Source: Microbacterium sp. LWH11-1.2 (GTDB lineage: Bacteria; Actinomycetota; Actinomycetes; Actinomycetales; Microbacteriaceae). Taken from it: a stretch of DNA of 64,000 nt. Below the pieces are notes generated by a model that worked only from the letters and a program-made list of their open reading frames with translations, ran no database searches and had not been told where the DNA came from. This document shows positions 8,534 to 17,583 of this stretch, piece by piece (position 1 is the stretch's first letter; each line of letters opens with the position of its first letter). Position numbers and translations under genes: made by a program. The DNA is taken from assembly GCF_038397745.1 (NCBI RefSeq), contig NZ_CP151636.1, positions 3,100,001 through 3,164,000 on the forward strand. Reading direction: 5' to 3'.

Positions 8534-10084
8534 TCACATCTCTTGGTCGCGCCTCCGCGTGCGCCACCACGCGACGAGGAGCGCGACCAGCCCGCCCCAG
8601 ACCAGGAGCTGCTGCACCCAGGGTCCCAGGACGACACCGGCGGTCAGCCCGGTGCGCAACGAGACGTCCTCGAGCATCGCGCCCGCTTCTCCGGCATCCA
8701 GGCTCGTCACGGTCGATCCGTCGGGGCGGATGATCTGGCTCGTGCCGACCGTCGAGATGTTCACGACGCTGCGACCGGTCTCGATCGCACGCATCCGCGC
8801 GAAGGCCAGCTGCTGCAGATTCTCGTCGGTGCCGCGGAAGTCGGCGTTGTTCGTCTGGAACACCAGGACCTGAGCTCGGGCGTTGACGCCCTCGGTGATC
8901 ACGTCGTCGTAGATCACGTCGAAGCAGATCGCGAGCCCGACGGCGACCCCGTCGACGTCGATGACAGGCGGATTCTCGCCTGGTGTGTACTCCCGCTGGA
9001 TGAGCCCGATCAGGTCGGGGGCCAGGGCGTTGAAGAAGGCTCGATCCGGCACGTACTCGCCGAAGGGCACCGGATGACGCTTGTCGTGGAGCTGCGTCGC
9101 TCCCCCGGCATCCGTCCACAGCATCGACGTGTTGAAGTAGCGCTCATTCCGCCCGGTCGCCGCGTTCGCGAGCAGCGGCGCATCGATCCGGGTCGTGATG
9201 AGCGTCATCCGTCGGGCCAGCGCCTCGTTCTGGAACGGATCGGTGTCGAGCGACCCCTCCGGCCAGACCAGCAGGTCGACGTCCTCGCCGTAGAGCGGTG
9301 CGGTGGCATCGGTCTGCGCGTCGATCACCGAGAAGGGCTCGCGCTGATCGAAGTAGCCCGTGGGCCCGTTCCCCTGCACGGCGGCGATGCGCATCGAGCC
9401 GGCATCCGTCGTCGGGAAGAGCGGAGTGAAGAACAGGACGATCACGAGCGCGGCCGGCACGAGGAGTCGGAGCGGAGTCCGCCATGCCCGCAGCCGCACG
9501 ATCTCGATCAGCATCGCCACCAGGAGCACCATGAGGAATCCGAGGCCGCTGACGCCGAGCCACGACGACAGCGGGGCCAGCGGGCTCTCCGCCTGGCTCA
9601 TGCCGATGCGGGCCCACGGGAAGCCTCCGTAGGGGAAGGACCCGACGAAGACCTCGCGGCCGACCCAGAGGGCAGCGACCACCACCGGGAGGCCCACCAG
9701 GCGTCCCGCGGTCCCCGGGAACGCCCGGGGCATCCAGCGGTACGCCAGCGCCGTCAGGATCAGGGCCACCGCCGTGAGCCCTCCCTCGACCACGCTCAGC
9801 GCCGCCCAGGGTATCGGCCCCAGATAGCGCGAGGTGAAGGACACCAGGAGACCGAACAGCACGATCCCGTAGACGAGGCCGACCAGCAGGGCTCCTCCGG
9901 GACGCCGGCCGATGAGTGCGACGAGCAGAAGAGCAGTGGCAGGGAACGCGAGGATCCAGATCGCGGTCTCCGGGTAGGCCAGATTCATCAGGAACGCCGA
10001 GAGCGCCGCAGCGATCACAGCCACCCAGAGCGGCAGGAGAGGGCGCTGACGCGCAGGGGATTCAGACATCCCTCTCATTCTCAC
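8534..10084 (-). CDS. lnt: Apolipoprotein N-acyltransferase
   Basis: 516-residue integral membrane nitrilase-fold enzyme that adds the third acyl chain to lipoproteins. Six or more N-terminal hydrophobic segments (LLPLWVAVIAAALSAFLM onward) precede the carbon-nitrogen hydrolase domain, with the triad visible as Glu in WPEGSL, Lys in DKRHPVPFGEYVP and Cys in AICFDVIYDD. A final hydrophobic helix precedes WWRTRRR. The GTG start overlaps the helY stop by 4 bp; ATGs 6 and 15 bp inside are alternatives. Several lipoproteins in this window are potential substrates. Confidence 0.9.
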   Translation of the reverse strand: MRMRGMSESPARQRPLLPLWVAVIAAALSAFLMNLAYPETAIWILAFPATALLLVALIGRRPGGALLVGLVYGIVLFGLLVSFTSRYLGPIPWAALSVVEGGLTAVALILTALAYRWMPRAFPGTAGRLVGLPVVVAALWVGREVFVGSFPYGGFPWARIGMSQAESPLAPLSSWLGVSGLGFLMVLLVAMLIEIVRLRAWRTPLRLLVPAALVIVLFFTPLFPTTDAGSMRIAAVQGNGPTGYFDQREPFSVIDAQTDATAPLYGEDVDLLVWPEGSLDTDPFQNEALARRMTLITTRIDAPLLANAATGRNERYFNTSMLWTDAGGATQLHDKRHPVPFGEYVPDRAFFNALAPDLIGLIQREYTPGENPPVIDVDGVAVGLAICFDVIYDDVITEGVNARAQVLVFQTNNADFRGTDENLQQLAFARMRAIETGRSVVNISTVGTSQIIRPDGSTVTSLDAGEAGAMLEDVSLRTGLTAGVVLGPWVQQLLVWGGLVALLVAWWRTRRRDQEM

Positions 10085-12555
10085 ATCGACGAGTAGGCGA
10101 CGATTCCGCGACGGACGCCGTCGAGCGCCGTGCGGGCCGTCCGTGCGAGCGCGCCGTCCTCCGCGACGATCGACAGCTGGTCGAGAAGATCGATCGTCTG
10201 CTTCGCCCAGCGCACGAAGTCGCCGGCCGCCATATCGGCATCGACGAGCACCCGATCGAGCATTCCGCCGCGGGCCCAGGAGTGCATCGCGCCGGCGAGG
10301 CCGGCGGCAAGAGGTTCGGAACCGGGCAGGTGATGATCCTTCTCGAGATCGTCGAGTTCAGCCCAGAGCGTCGTGGTCTTCTCATACGCCGCGCGGAACG
10401 CACCGCGTGGCAGTCCCCGCTCCCCCGAGTTCGCCTCGTCGCGTCGGGGCTCGTACACCAGGCAGCAGGCCATGGCGGCGAGCGAAGGGGCGTCGAGTCC
10501 GTTCCACAGCCCCTGGCGCAGCGACTCGGCGACGAGCAGATCGCGCTCCCCGTAGATGCGCCGCATCGTGCGCCCGGCCTCGGTCAACGCGGTCTCCCCG
10601 GATTCCTCGGAGAGGTAGTCCAGCGTATCGAGAACCTCCACCACGCGGTCGAACACGCGCGCGACGGTCCCGGTGCGCGTCTCGATCTGGCGCCGGGTGC
10701 GGTCGGTCTGGCGCCTGAGCTTCCAATAGCGCTCGGCCCAGCGGGCGTGCGCCTCCCGATCAGGGCAGCGGTGGCAGGGATGCCGCTGCATGGCGGTGCG
10801 CAGCGACTGGATGCGCTTCATCCGCTTGTCGCGGGAGGCGCGCGGTGCGCCGGAGTCCTGACGGTTCTTCTTCTCGAGGTCGCTGAGCTCGCGCCGGATC
10901 GCCGCATACTCGGGGAAATCTCCGTGCTCGCACGCCATCGACTTCTGATACCCGGCGAGGGACTCCTCGGCTTCCCGGACCTGACGTGCCAACCCGACGA
11001 CCGAGCGGTCGGCCTGGAACTGGGCGAACGACGACTCGAGGATCTGCCGGGCGCGCGCTTTGCCGAACAGGTCGATCAGGTTGACCGCCATGTTGTACGT
11101 CGGGCGGAAGCTGGAGTTCAGCGGATACGTGCGACGCGATGCCAGAGCCGCCACGGCCTGGGGATCCATGCCCTCGGTCCACTGGACGACCGCGTGGCCC
11201 TCGACGTCGATCCCGCGACGGCCGGCGCGTCCGGTGAGCTGCGTGTACTCGCCCGAGGTGATCGCGACACGGGCCTCGCCGTTGAACTTCTCCATCTTCT
11301 CGAGCACCACGGTGCGCGCGGGCATGTTGATGCCCAGTGCCAGCGTCTCCGTGGCGAAGACGACCTTGACGAGCTTGAGACGGTAGAGCTCCTCGACGAC
11401 CTCCTTGAAGGCGGGCAGGAGTCCGGCGTGGTGGGCGGCGACGCCCCGCTCCAGGTTCTCCAGCCAGTCCCAGTAGCCGAGGACGCCGAGATCCTCTTCC
11501 TGCAGCGACCGGGTGCGCTCCTCGACGATGGCGCGGATCTCCGCCTTCTCCTTCGGCGATGTCAGCCGGATGCCCGAGCGGCGCACCTGCTGCACCGCGG
11601 CGTCGCAGCCCACGCGGCTGAAGATGAAGAAGATCGCGGGCAGCAGGTTCGCCCGCTCGAGGAGCTTGATCACATCGGGGCGATCCATCCGCTCGATGCG
11701 GCGGACGTTCGAGGGACGCACCGGGCGCTGGCCACCACGCGGCGGTCGCTTCGCCTGTCGGCCGGCGTGCCGATTGCTGATGTACGACTGCGTCCGGCGA
11801 TTGTTCTCGTAGTTCGAACCCGTGAAGGAGCGGATCCGCATCAGCTCCTGATTCACCTGCGCGGTCGCGATACCCGCGCGATCGTCGAAGAGCGGCAGCA
11901 GATCGTCCCGGACGAGCACGTGCTGTTCGAGCGGGACGGGCCGGATCTCCGAGACGATCACCTCGGTGTCGCCGCGCACGGTGTCGAGCCAGTCGCCGAA
12001 CTCCTCGGCGTTCGACACGGTGGCGCTCAGCGAGACGAGCCGCACATGCTGCGGCAGGTGGATGATGACCTCTTCCCACACCGCGCCGCGGAACCGGTCG
12101 GCGAGGTAGTGGACTTCGTCCATCACCACGTAGCGCAGATCGCGGAGCGCCGCCGAGTCGGCGTAGATCATGTTGCGGAGCACTTCGGTGGTCATCACCA
12201 CGATGCGAGCGTTGCCGTTGATGTTCGTGTCACCGGTGAGCAGGCCGACCTCGTCGGGGCCGTACACCTCGACGAGCTCTCGGAACTTCTGGTTCGACAG
12301 CGCCTTCATCGGCGTCGTGTAGAACGCCTTGTCGCTCGGCGTCTGCATCGCGAGGTGGATCGCGAACTCGCCGACGATGGTCTTCCCCGCGCCGGTCGGC
12401 GCCGCGACGAGCACGCTGCGGCCGGCCTCCAGAGCATGACAGCCGGCGACCTGGAACGGGTCGAGCTCGAACCTCTGACGCGCGGCGAACGCGTTCGTCG
12501 CCGGGTGCTCAGCGGCCTCTCGTGCGGCCGCGTAACGCTCGGACGGCGAACTCAT
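10081..12555 (-). CDS. helY: Ski2-like DEAD/DEAH RNA helicase HelY
   Basis: 824-residue SF2 helicase of the Ski2/Mtr4 type. Motifs in order: AAPTGAGKT (I), TTPMKALSNQKF (Ia), DEVHY (II), SLSATVSN (III), FIFSRVGCD (IV), HHAGLLP and QLTGRAGRRGID (VI), followed by a helical C-terminal region with a CxxC-type HRCPDREAH stretch. Role is inferred as RNA processing; biological function in actinobacteria is poorly defined. The ATG overlaps the tatC stop (ATGA). The position directly after tatA-tatC is conserved in actinobacteria, including M. tuberculosis. Confidence 0.92.
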   Translation of the reverse strand: MSSPSERYAAAREAAEHPATNAFAARQRFELDPFQVAGCHALEAGRSVLVAAPTGAGKTIVGEFAIHLAMQTPSDKAFYTTPMKALSNQKFRELVEVYGPDEVGLLTGDTNINGNARIVVMTTEVLRNMIYADSAALRDLRYVVMDEVHYLADRFRGAVWEEVIIHLPQHVRLVSLSATVSNAEEFGDWLDTVRGDTEVIVSEIRPVPLEQHVLVRDDLLPLFDDRAGIATAQVNQELMRIRSFTGSNYENNRRTQSYISNRHAGRQAKRPPRGGQRPVRPSNVRRIERMDRPDVIKLLERANLLPAIFFIFSRVGCDAAVQQVRRSGIRLTSPKEKAEIRAIVEERTRSLQEEDLGVLGYWDWLENLERGVAAHHAGLLPAFKEVVEELYRLKLVKVVFATETLALGINMPARTVVLEKMEKFNGEARVAITSGEYTQLTGRAGRRGIDVEGHAVVQWTEGMDPQAVAALASRRTYPLNSSFRPTYNMAVNLIDLFGKARARQILESSFAQFQADRSVVGLARQVREAEESLAGYQKSMACEHGDFPEYAAIRRELSDLEKKNRQDSGAPRASRDKRMKRIQSLRTAMQRHPCHRCPDREAHARWAERYWKLRRQTDRTRRQIETRTGTVARVFDRVVEVLDTLDYLSEESGETALTEAGRTMRRIYGERDLLVAESLRQGLWNGLDAPSLAAMACCLVYEPRRDEANSGERGLPRGAFRAAYEKTTTLWAELDDLEKDHHLPGSEPLAAGLAGAMHSWARGGMLDRVLVDADMAAGDFVRWAKQTIDLLDQLSIVAEDGALARTARTALDGVRRGIVAYSSM

Positions 12556-13361
12556 ACCGGGTCCGGCAGAAGCCCCGCTGCGGCGTCGCGCTTGCGCTTT
12601 CGGCGATCGAAGAGCAGGGAGAGCCCCGCGGCCGCGAAGAACAGGACGATGAGGATGCCGGCCAGCATCAGCATGCTGATCACGTCGGCTGCCGGAGTCG
12701 CCAGCGCCGCGAAGACCGTCGCGATGATGATCGCGATGCGCCATCCCTTGAGGATGGCTCGCCCGGACATCACACCGGCGAAGTTCAGCGCGACCAGGAA
12801 GACCGGGAGCACGAACGAGACGCCGATCACGATCATCAGCTTGAAGATGAAGTCGTAGTACTCCTGCGCCTGGTAGAAGTTCGTGCCGCCCTCGGGCGTG
12901 AATCCCCACATCAGCTCGATCACGTGCGGCATGATCACGATGCCGAGGTAGCACCCGGCGAAGAAGAGCGGTACGGCGGCGGCGATGAAGCCGATCGTGT
13001 ACTTGATCTCCTTGCGGGTGAGCCCGGGCATGATGAACGCCCAGATCTGCCACAGCCACACGGGCGCGGAGATGAACAGGCCGATCGAGAAGGCGATCCG
13101 CATGCGCATGTCGAAAGCGGCGGTCACGGTGCCGAAGTTCAGCGCGCTGAAGTTGTCACCGCGCTTGTCCATGATGACGCGGATGGGTTCCGTGATCAGA
13201 TGAATGACCGGATCGGCGATGATGAACGCGACCACCATGCCGACGACGAGCGCGAGCGCCGCGTACATCAGACGCTTGCGCAGTTCGACGAGATGTGCGC
13301 CCAGCGACATCCGCCGATCCCGATCCGCCTTCTGCTTCACGGTCGGTTCGATGGTTGCCAC
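12552..13361 (-). CDS. tatC: Sec-independent translocase subunit TatC
   Basis: 269-residue TatC with six transmembrane helices and the family's conserved N-terminal motif MSLGAHLVELRKRL around residue 20, the cytoplasmic loop binding twin-arginine signal peptides. FTPEGG and the FVLPVFL segment are typical. The C-terminus is a basic tail (RRKRKRDA). With TatA 6 bp upstream it forms the translocase exporting folded proteins. Co-transcribed tatA-tatC-helY. Confidence 0.96.
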   Translation of the reverse strand: MATIEPTVKQKADRDRRMSLGAHLVELRKRLMYAALALVVGMVVAFIIADPVIHLITEPIRVIMDKRGDNFSALNFGTVTAAFDMRMRIAFSIGLFISAPVWLWQIWAFIMPGLTRKEIKYTIGFIAAAVPLFFAGCYLGIVIMPHVIELMWGFTPEGGTNFYQAQEYYDFIFKLMIVIGVSFVLPVFLVALNFAGVMSGRAILKGWRIAIIIATVFAALATPAADVISMLMLAGILIVLFFAAAGLSLLFDRRKRKRDAAAGLLPDPV

Positions 13362-13367
13362 GGCCGG

Positions 13368-13604
13368 TCAGGCGCGAGGCGGAGTCTCAGGGTCGACGCC
13401 GGAGTCCTTCACCGTGGTGGGCTCGGCGACGACGGCGTCGGTGCGCGTCGCGTCCTCGTCCTTCATGGCCTTCATCTCGCCCTTGAAGACGCGGGCCGAC
13501 TGGCCCATGCTCTTCGCGAGCGCCGGCAGCTTCGCAGCACCGAACAGAAGGAGGATCACGGCGAGCACGATGAGCAGGTGCCAGCCTTGCATTCCAGCGA
13601 ACAT
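13368..13604 (-). CDS. tatA: Twin-arginine translocase subunit TatA
   Basis: 78 residues: one N-terminal transmembrane helix (GWHLLIVLAVILLLFGAAKLP, residues 7-27), the FG hinge, an amphipathic helix ALAKSMGQSARVFKGEMK, and an acidic disordered tail. This is the pore-forming Tat component. The stop is 6 bp from tatC. A minus-strand TAGACT (13639-13644) indicates a promoter in the pafC-tatA gap, so tatA can be expressed independently of pafBC. Confidence 0.93.
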   Translation of the reverse strand: MFAGMQGWHLLIVLAVILLLFGAAKLPALAKSMGQSARVFKGEMKAMKDEDATRTDAVVAEPTTVKDSGVDPETPPRA

Positions 13605-13638
13605 GTCAGGATTCCCGTCTTCGGTAAGCTTTCGCCCC

Positions 13639-13644
13639 AGTCTA
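13639..13644 (-). promoter_or_regulatory. -10 element (TAGACT) upstream of tatA
   Basis: TAGACT in the short gap before pafC's end, oriented toward tatA. Predicted leader of about 25-30 nt. Confidence 0.4.
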
Positions 13645-13648
13645 CAGA

Positions 13649-14632
13649 TCAATCCTCGTGATCGGGGCGGTGATAGAGCGCGAGTCCGGAAGCCGCCCAT
13701 TCGCGGGTCGACGACCGTGCCACTCCGGGTTCCAGAACCTCCATGGCGCCGCCGAACCGTGCGGCGAGGCGCTTGATGCCACGCGGATCGGCCAGATGCA
13801 CGTGCGCGGTGACCGAGCCGTCGACGGCTTCGAGCGTCGTGGCAGGCAGGAATCCGTTGAGCAGCGGGGCGAACCTCTCGGAGACGCGCACCGTCACCTC
13901 GCGCTCGTCGTCGAGACCGGCGAAGGGCTCGGGAACCTGATCCCCGCCGTGGGTGATCGGGATATCCGTGAGCTGGGGCTCGCTCACGCGATCCAGGTGG
14001 AACGTGCGCATCGCCTGGCGCAGATGGCACCAGCCCTGCAGGTACCACTGCGCGTTGGTGATCAGGATCTGCACCGGATCGACCGTGCGCGTCGTCGGCG
14101 CCGCATCCGGCGCCTGGTACGTGAACGAGATGGCGACGCCGTCCTGCAGCCCGCGTGCCACGACCTCACGCACCTCGTCGACCGCGCTCGGGGCCACCAC
14201 GACATCGGCGGGCGCGTCGGCTGCGCCGCGCGACAGCTTGGAGATCAGCCCTGCGACGAGCCCGGAGTCGGAGACCGCGGGAACGGCCGCGACCATCTGC
14301 AGCCCGGCGAGCAGCGCCGCGGCCTCGCGCGCCGTGAATCGGGGAACCCGGCGGAGCGCGACATCGTTCGTGATCTCGATGACGTCCTCGAGATCGAGGA
14401 GGTCCCAGTTGATGTCGAACATCTCCTGCGGCTGCTGCCAGTATCCGGATTCGCCGGGCAGTCCGATGACCGTGAGCTTCTCGACCATGCCGCGCATCTC
14501 CTGCGGCGTGACGCCGAACTCCTCCGATGCCTCGGCGAGCGACACCTGGCCGTGCTCGAGCAGGTAGGGCACGAGGGTCAGGTAGAGCCGCACGCGATCA
14601 GCGGCGAGCAGGGGCTTGGGCTGGGCGCTCAT
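13649..14632 (-). CDS. pafC: WYL-domain transcriptional regulator PafC
   Basis: 327-residue HTH-WYL protein. The N-terminal winged-helix region (RVRLYLTLVPYLLEHGQVSLAEASEEFGV) precedes a WYL domain in which the motif is seen as NAQWYLQGWCHL near residue 195, and a WCX C-terminal extension. PafB and PafC together form an activator of the LexA-independent DNA-damage response in actinobacteria, binding ssDNA via the WYL domain. The ATG overlaps the pafB stop by 4 bp, consistent with a coupled heterodimer. Confidence 0.9.
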   Translation of the reverse strand: MSAQPKPLLAADRVRLYLTLVPYLLEHGQVSLAEASEEFGVTPQEMRGMVEKLTVIGLPGESGYWQQPQEMFDINWDLLDLEDVIEITNDVALRRVPRFTAREAAALLAGLQMVAAVPAVSDSGLVAGLISKLSRGAADAPADVVVAPSAVDEVREVVARGLQDGVAISFTYQAPDAAPTTRTVDPVQILITNAQWYLQGWCHLRQAMRTFHLDRVSEPQLTDIPITHGGDQVPEPFAGLDDEREVTVRVSERFAPLLNGFLPATTLEAVDGSVTAHVHLADPRGIKRLAARFGGAMEVLEPGVARSSTREWAASGLALYHRPDHED

Positions 14633-15621
14633 CGTGCCTCCTCGCGATCGGCGTGGGCGTCGACGACGGCCTGAAGACGCGCGATGACGGCATCCCGCAG
14701 CGTCGCCGGCTCGACCACGCGCACCTCGGGCCCGTACGAGGCGAGCTCGTCGGCGAGGATGTGCAGGTCGACGAACGGCACCGTGATGCCCTGCGCAGCC
14801 GGCGTCGCACGCCGACCGAGCCGCAGGGCGGCCTCGGTGCCCGGCGTGACCTCCAGCAGCGCGGCGTTCTCCGCCGCGACACGGTCGAGTCCCGCGAGCG
14901 CACGCTCCCCCGCACCGTCGCGCAGCGACGGGTCGAAGGTGGTCGTCGTCACCTTCACATCGCCGACGATGCGGCTGAGCAGGAACATCCGGTCCTCGTC
15001 GATGTCGACATCCACGCCGAAGACGTGCCAGCGCGCTTCGTAGTCGACGAGCGCCAGCGGACGGATGCTGCGCCGACGCGGCACCGCCTCACCGGGCTTG
15101 AGGTAGTCGAAGACGACGACCCTGCTCTTCTCGATGGCGTCCTGCAGCGGCGCGAAGGCCGCATCGCGGGCGGTGATCCGAGGTGCGAACCCGATGATCG
15201 GCTCATCACCGTCGATGCCCAGTGCCCGGATCTTGCGCACGCCGGACTGCGCGTCACCGGACGCGGACTCAGCGCTCCAGACACTGCCCGCGAGACGGAG
15301 GACGGCCAGTTCGGCCGGGGTGAACTCGATGTCGGCGGGCAGATCGTATTCCGCCTGCGGAATGCGATAGCGCGCCTCGCGGAGGTCGTTCGGGTCGGCG
15401 GCGTCGCCGATCGTCTCGATCGGCACCCCGAGTGAACGCAGCTCCTCCTTGTCGCGCTCGAACATCTTCTCGAGGGCGTCCGACCGCGTGCCGGCATCGG
15501 CGCGCTGACGGTATCCCGAGACGTTGTCGAGGATCTGCTGCTTCGTGAGCCCGATCTCCGTGGCCATCAGCGCCACGACGAGATTCGTCAGGCGCTCCTC
15601 CGCGGGGATCCGGGCGGCCAT
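14629..15621 (-). CDS. pafB: WYL-domain transcriptional regulator PafB
   Basis: 330-residue partner of PafC: N-terminal HTH (TNLVVALMATEIGLTKQQILDNVSGY), a central WYL domain with EARWHVFGVDVDIDEDRMFLLSRI, and a WCX tail. The ATG overlaps the stop of the FKBP gene by one base (TGATG). In relatives with a Pup-proteasome system pafA (Pup ligase) lies close upstream; here it is absent, so PafBC is kept without pupylation genes next to it. Known family role: DNA-damage-responsive activation of repair genes. Confidence 0.9.
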   Translation of the reverse strand: MAARIPAEERLTNLVVALMATEIGLTKQQILDNVSGYRQRADAGTRSDALEKMFERDKEELRSLGVPIETIGDAADPNDLREARYRIPQAEYDLPADIEFTPAELAVLRLAGSVWSAESASGDAQSGVRKIRALGIDGDEPIIGFAPRITARDAAFAPLQDAIEKSRVVVFDYLKPGEAVPRRRSIRPLALVDYEARWHVFGVDVDIDEDRMFLLSRIVGDVKVTTTTFDPSLRDGAGERALAGLDRVAAENAALLEVTPGTEAALRLGRRATPAAQGITVPFVDLHILADELASYGPEVRVVEPATLRDAVIARLQAVVDAHADREEAR

Positions 15622-16553
15622 CACTGCGTGGGCGCCGTCACTGCGCCCAGGATGTCGATGACGTAGACGATGGCCGCTGCACCCTCGGCGCCCGGGGTCA
15701 CCACGAGGAGCTGGGAGCCGACGGTCTTGCCGACGAGCTCCTCGGCGACGGTCGGCACCGTCGACGCGAGGTCGCCGCTCGGGCCCTGTCCCCATGTGCT
15801 GTTGACGACGCTCTTGTCGTCCCAGTTGACCGCGGTCACGTTGACGAGCGGGATCTGATCGGCACCGACCTTCTCGCCGTCGCCCTTGATGAGGGTCTGC
15901 ACGACCTGCTCCTTCGGCGCGGCGCTGTCGGGGACGATGATCCCTGGAGTGCCGTCTGCGGCGCGGACCACGGTCGGCATGCCCTGAGCGTCGTTGAACT
16001 GGAGCGAACCCTCGGCCTTGGACAGGAACACATCGAGCACGTCGATGACGAACACCATGTTGTCGTCGTCGGAGAGGCCGAGGCCGGACAGCGCCTCCTT
16101 GCCGAAGTCCTCCGGCGTGAGACCGGCGACGATGCGCGAACCCTCGGTCGCGCACTCGAATGCCTTGGCGAGCCCGGGCGACTGCGATGCCCAGTAGTCG
16201 GCGTTGGAGACCTGGCCCTTGTCCTCGTCATAGGCGGTCGCGTAGACCTTCTCGCCGGTCTCCCCGCTGAAGATCGAGAGCTCGACGGTGAGGGCCTGCT
16301 GGCCGTTGACGATCGTGCGGCCGTCTCCGACGGTGATGTCGGCGTAGGACGACTTCTTCAGGTGCAGCGGCGAGAAGACAGAGACGTCGGGGGCTGCGCC
16401 GAAGTCGCCTTCGACGGTGACCGCGTCCTGGATGTCGTTCGCGTCGGCGCTGCGATCGCACGCAGCACCGTCGTAGGAGGCCGACGCGGTGCAGCCCGTC
16501 AGGGCGAGGACGGCGAGGCTGAGGGAGGCCAGAACGGCGGACGTTTTACGCAC
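15621..16553 (-). CDS. FKBP-type peptidyl-prolyl isomerase lipoprotein
   Basis: 310-residue exported lipoprotein. The signal peptide MRKTSAVLASLSLAVLALTGC has its lipobox Cys at residue 21. Two FKBP-like halves can be recognised; the C-terminal one carries TVAEELVGKTVGSQLLVVTPG and ends in VYVIDILGAV. Its aromatic pocket is partly degenerate, so isomerase activity is likely but not certain. The GTG start is supported by TAGACT 7 nt upstream and GGAG. That -10 element contains the stop codon of trmI. Position between trmI and pafB matches actinobacterial gene order with the proteasome genes removed. Confidence 0.82.
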   Translation of the reverse strand: MRKTSAVLASLSLAVLALTGCTASASYDGAACDRSADANDIQDAVTVEGDFGAAPDVSVFSPLHLKKSSYADITVGDGRTIVNGQQALTVELSIFSGETGEKVYATAYDEDKGQVSNADYWASQSPGLAKAFECATEGSRIVAGLTPEDFGKEALSGLGLSDDDNMVFVIDVLDVFLSKAEGSLQFNDAQGMPTVVRAADGTPGIIVPDSAAPKEQVVQTLIKGDGEKVGADQIPLVNVTAVNWDDKSVVNSTWGQGPSGDLASTVPTVAEELVGKTVGSQLLVVTPGAEGAAAIVYVIDILGAVTAPTQ

Positions 16554-16560
16554 GCGCTCC

Positions 16561-16566
16561 AGTCTA
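16561..16566 (-). promoter_or_regulatory. -10 element (TAGACT) of FKBP-pafBC operon, built on the trmI stop codon
   Basis: The TAG stop of trmI is the first three bases of a TAGACT hexamer placed 7 nt before the FKBP GTG start. Confidence 0.5.
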
Positions 16567-17583
16567 TTCCGTCGCGTGCTCCGATTCGCGCGCAGCAGCA
16601 GCCAGGCGCGCCCCCTCGGCCGCCTTGCCGGCCTCTCTGGCGCGCTTGCGCAGATTCTTGTCGTTGATCTCGCGGTCACCGACGGCACCAGGGGTCCAGG
16701 CCTCCACGTCGTGGTCGCCGTAGCTGCTCTTCGATGCGCGGCGCTTGACCGACGGGGCCACCGCGCCGGGAGCGAGACGGCGGGCGGTCAGCAGGAAGCC
16801 GGTGTGCGCGACCATCCGGTGGTCCGGGCGCACCGCGAGCCCTTCGACGTGCCAGCCGCGCACCATGGTCTCGGACGCATCGGGGTCGGTGAAGAGCCCG
16901 GTTCCCCGGATGTACTCGGCGACGCGCGAGAGCTGGGTGGCCGTCGCGATGTAGCAGAGCACGACGCCACCGGGCGTCAGCGCCTCCGCCACGGCGTCGA
17001 TGCACTCCCAGGGGGCGAGCATGTCGAGCACGACGCGGTCGACGGTTCCCGCCGGGGCCTCGGCGGGCAGGGATTCCACGAGGTCGCCGACGACGACGCG
17101 CCAGGTGTCGGGGTGCTCGCCGAAGAACGTCTCGACATTGCCGCGGGCGACGTCGGCGAAGTCGTCGCGTCGCTCGAACGAGATCAGCCGGCCGACCGGC
17201 CCGATCGCGCGGAGGAGCGACAGCGACAGCGCCCCGGAGCCGACCCCGGCCTCGACGACTGTGGCGCCGGGGAAGATGTCCGCCTGCATGACGATCTGCG
17301 CGGCATCCTTCGGATACACGATCGCGGCGCCGCGCGGCATCGACATCGCGAAGTCCCGCAGCAGCGGACGCAGGGCGAGATAGTCGTGCCCCGAGCTGTT
17401 CGCCACCACCGAGCCGTCCGGAAGACCGATGAGGTCACGGTGACGGAGCACACCCTGGTGCGTGTGCAGCTCGCCGTCCTCGCGGAGGGTCACGGTGTGG
17501 AGACGGCCCTTCGGACCCGTCAGCTGGACGCGATCACCCACGCGGAAGGGCCCACTCGGTCGCTGGGCAGCGGAATCCGTCAT
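16564..17583 (-). CDS. trmI: tRNA (adenine-N1)-methyltransferase, TrmI type
   Basis: 339-residue SAM-dependent methyltransferase that makes m1A58 in the T-loop of tRNA. N-terminal beta domain (FRVGDRVQLTGPKGRLHTVTL), then the Rossmann domain with VVEAGVGSGALSL (SAM loop, about residues 107-119), ISFERRDDFADVA and the catalytic LDMLAPWE region. A basic extension (KRRASKSSYGDHD...RKRAREAGK) follows, as in other actinobacterial TrmI. The ATG overlaps the HAD gene's stop by 4 bp. Confidence 0.92.
   Translation of the reverse strand: MTDSAAQRPSGPFRVGDRVQLTGPKGRLHTVTLREDGELHTHQGVLRHRDLIGLPDGSVVANSSGHDYLALRPLLRDFAMSMPRGAAIVYPKDAAQIVMQADIFPGATVVEAGVGSGALSLSLLRAIGPVGRLISFERRDDFADVARGNVETFFGEHPDTWRVVVGDLVESLPAEAPAGTVDRVVLDMLAPWECIDAVAEALTPGGVVLCYIATATQLSRVAEYIRGTGLFTDPDASETMVRGWHVEGLAVRPDHRMVAHTGFLLTARRLAPGAVAPSVKRRASKSSYGDHDVEAWTPGAVGDREINDKNLRKRAREAGKAAEGARLAAAARESEHATE

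Noticed and set aside
9916..12858. Plus-strand frame of about 980 codons opposite helY
   Set aside because: Mirror of the helicase gene, no motif or ribosome site.
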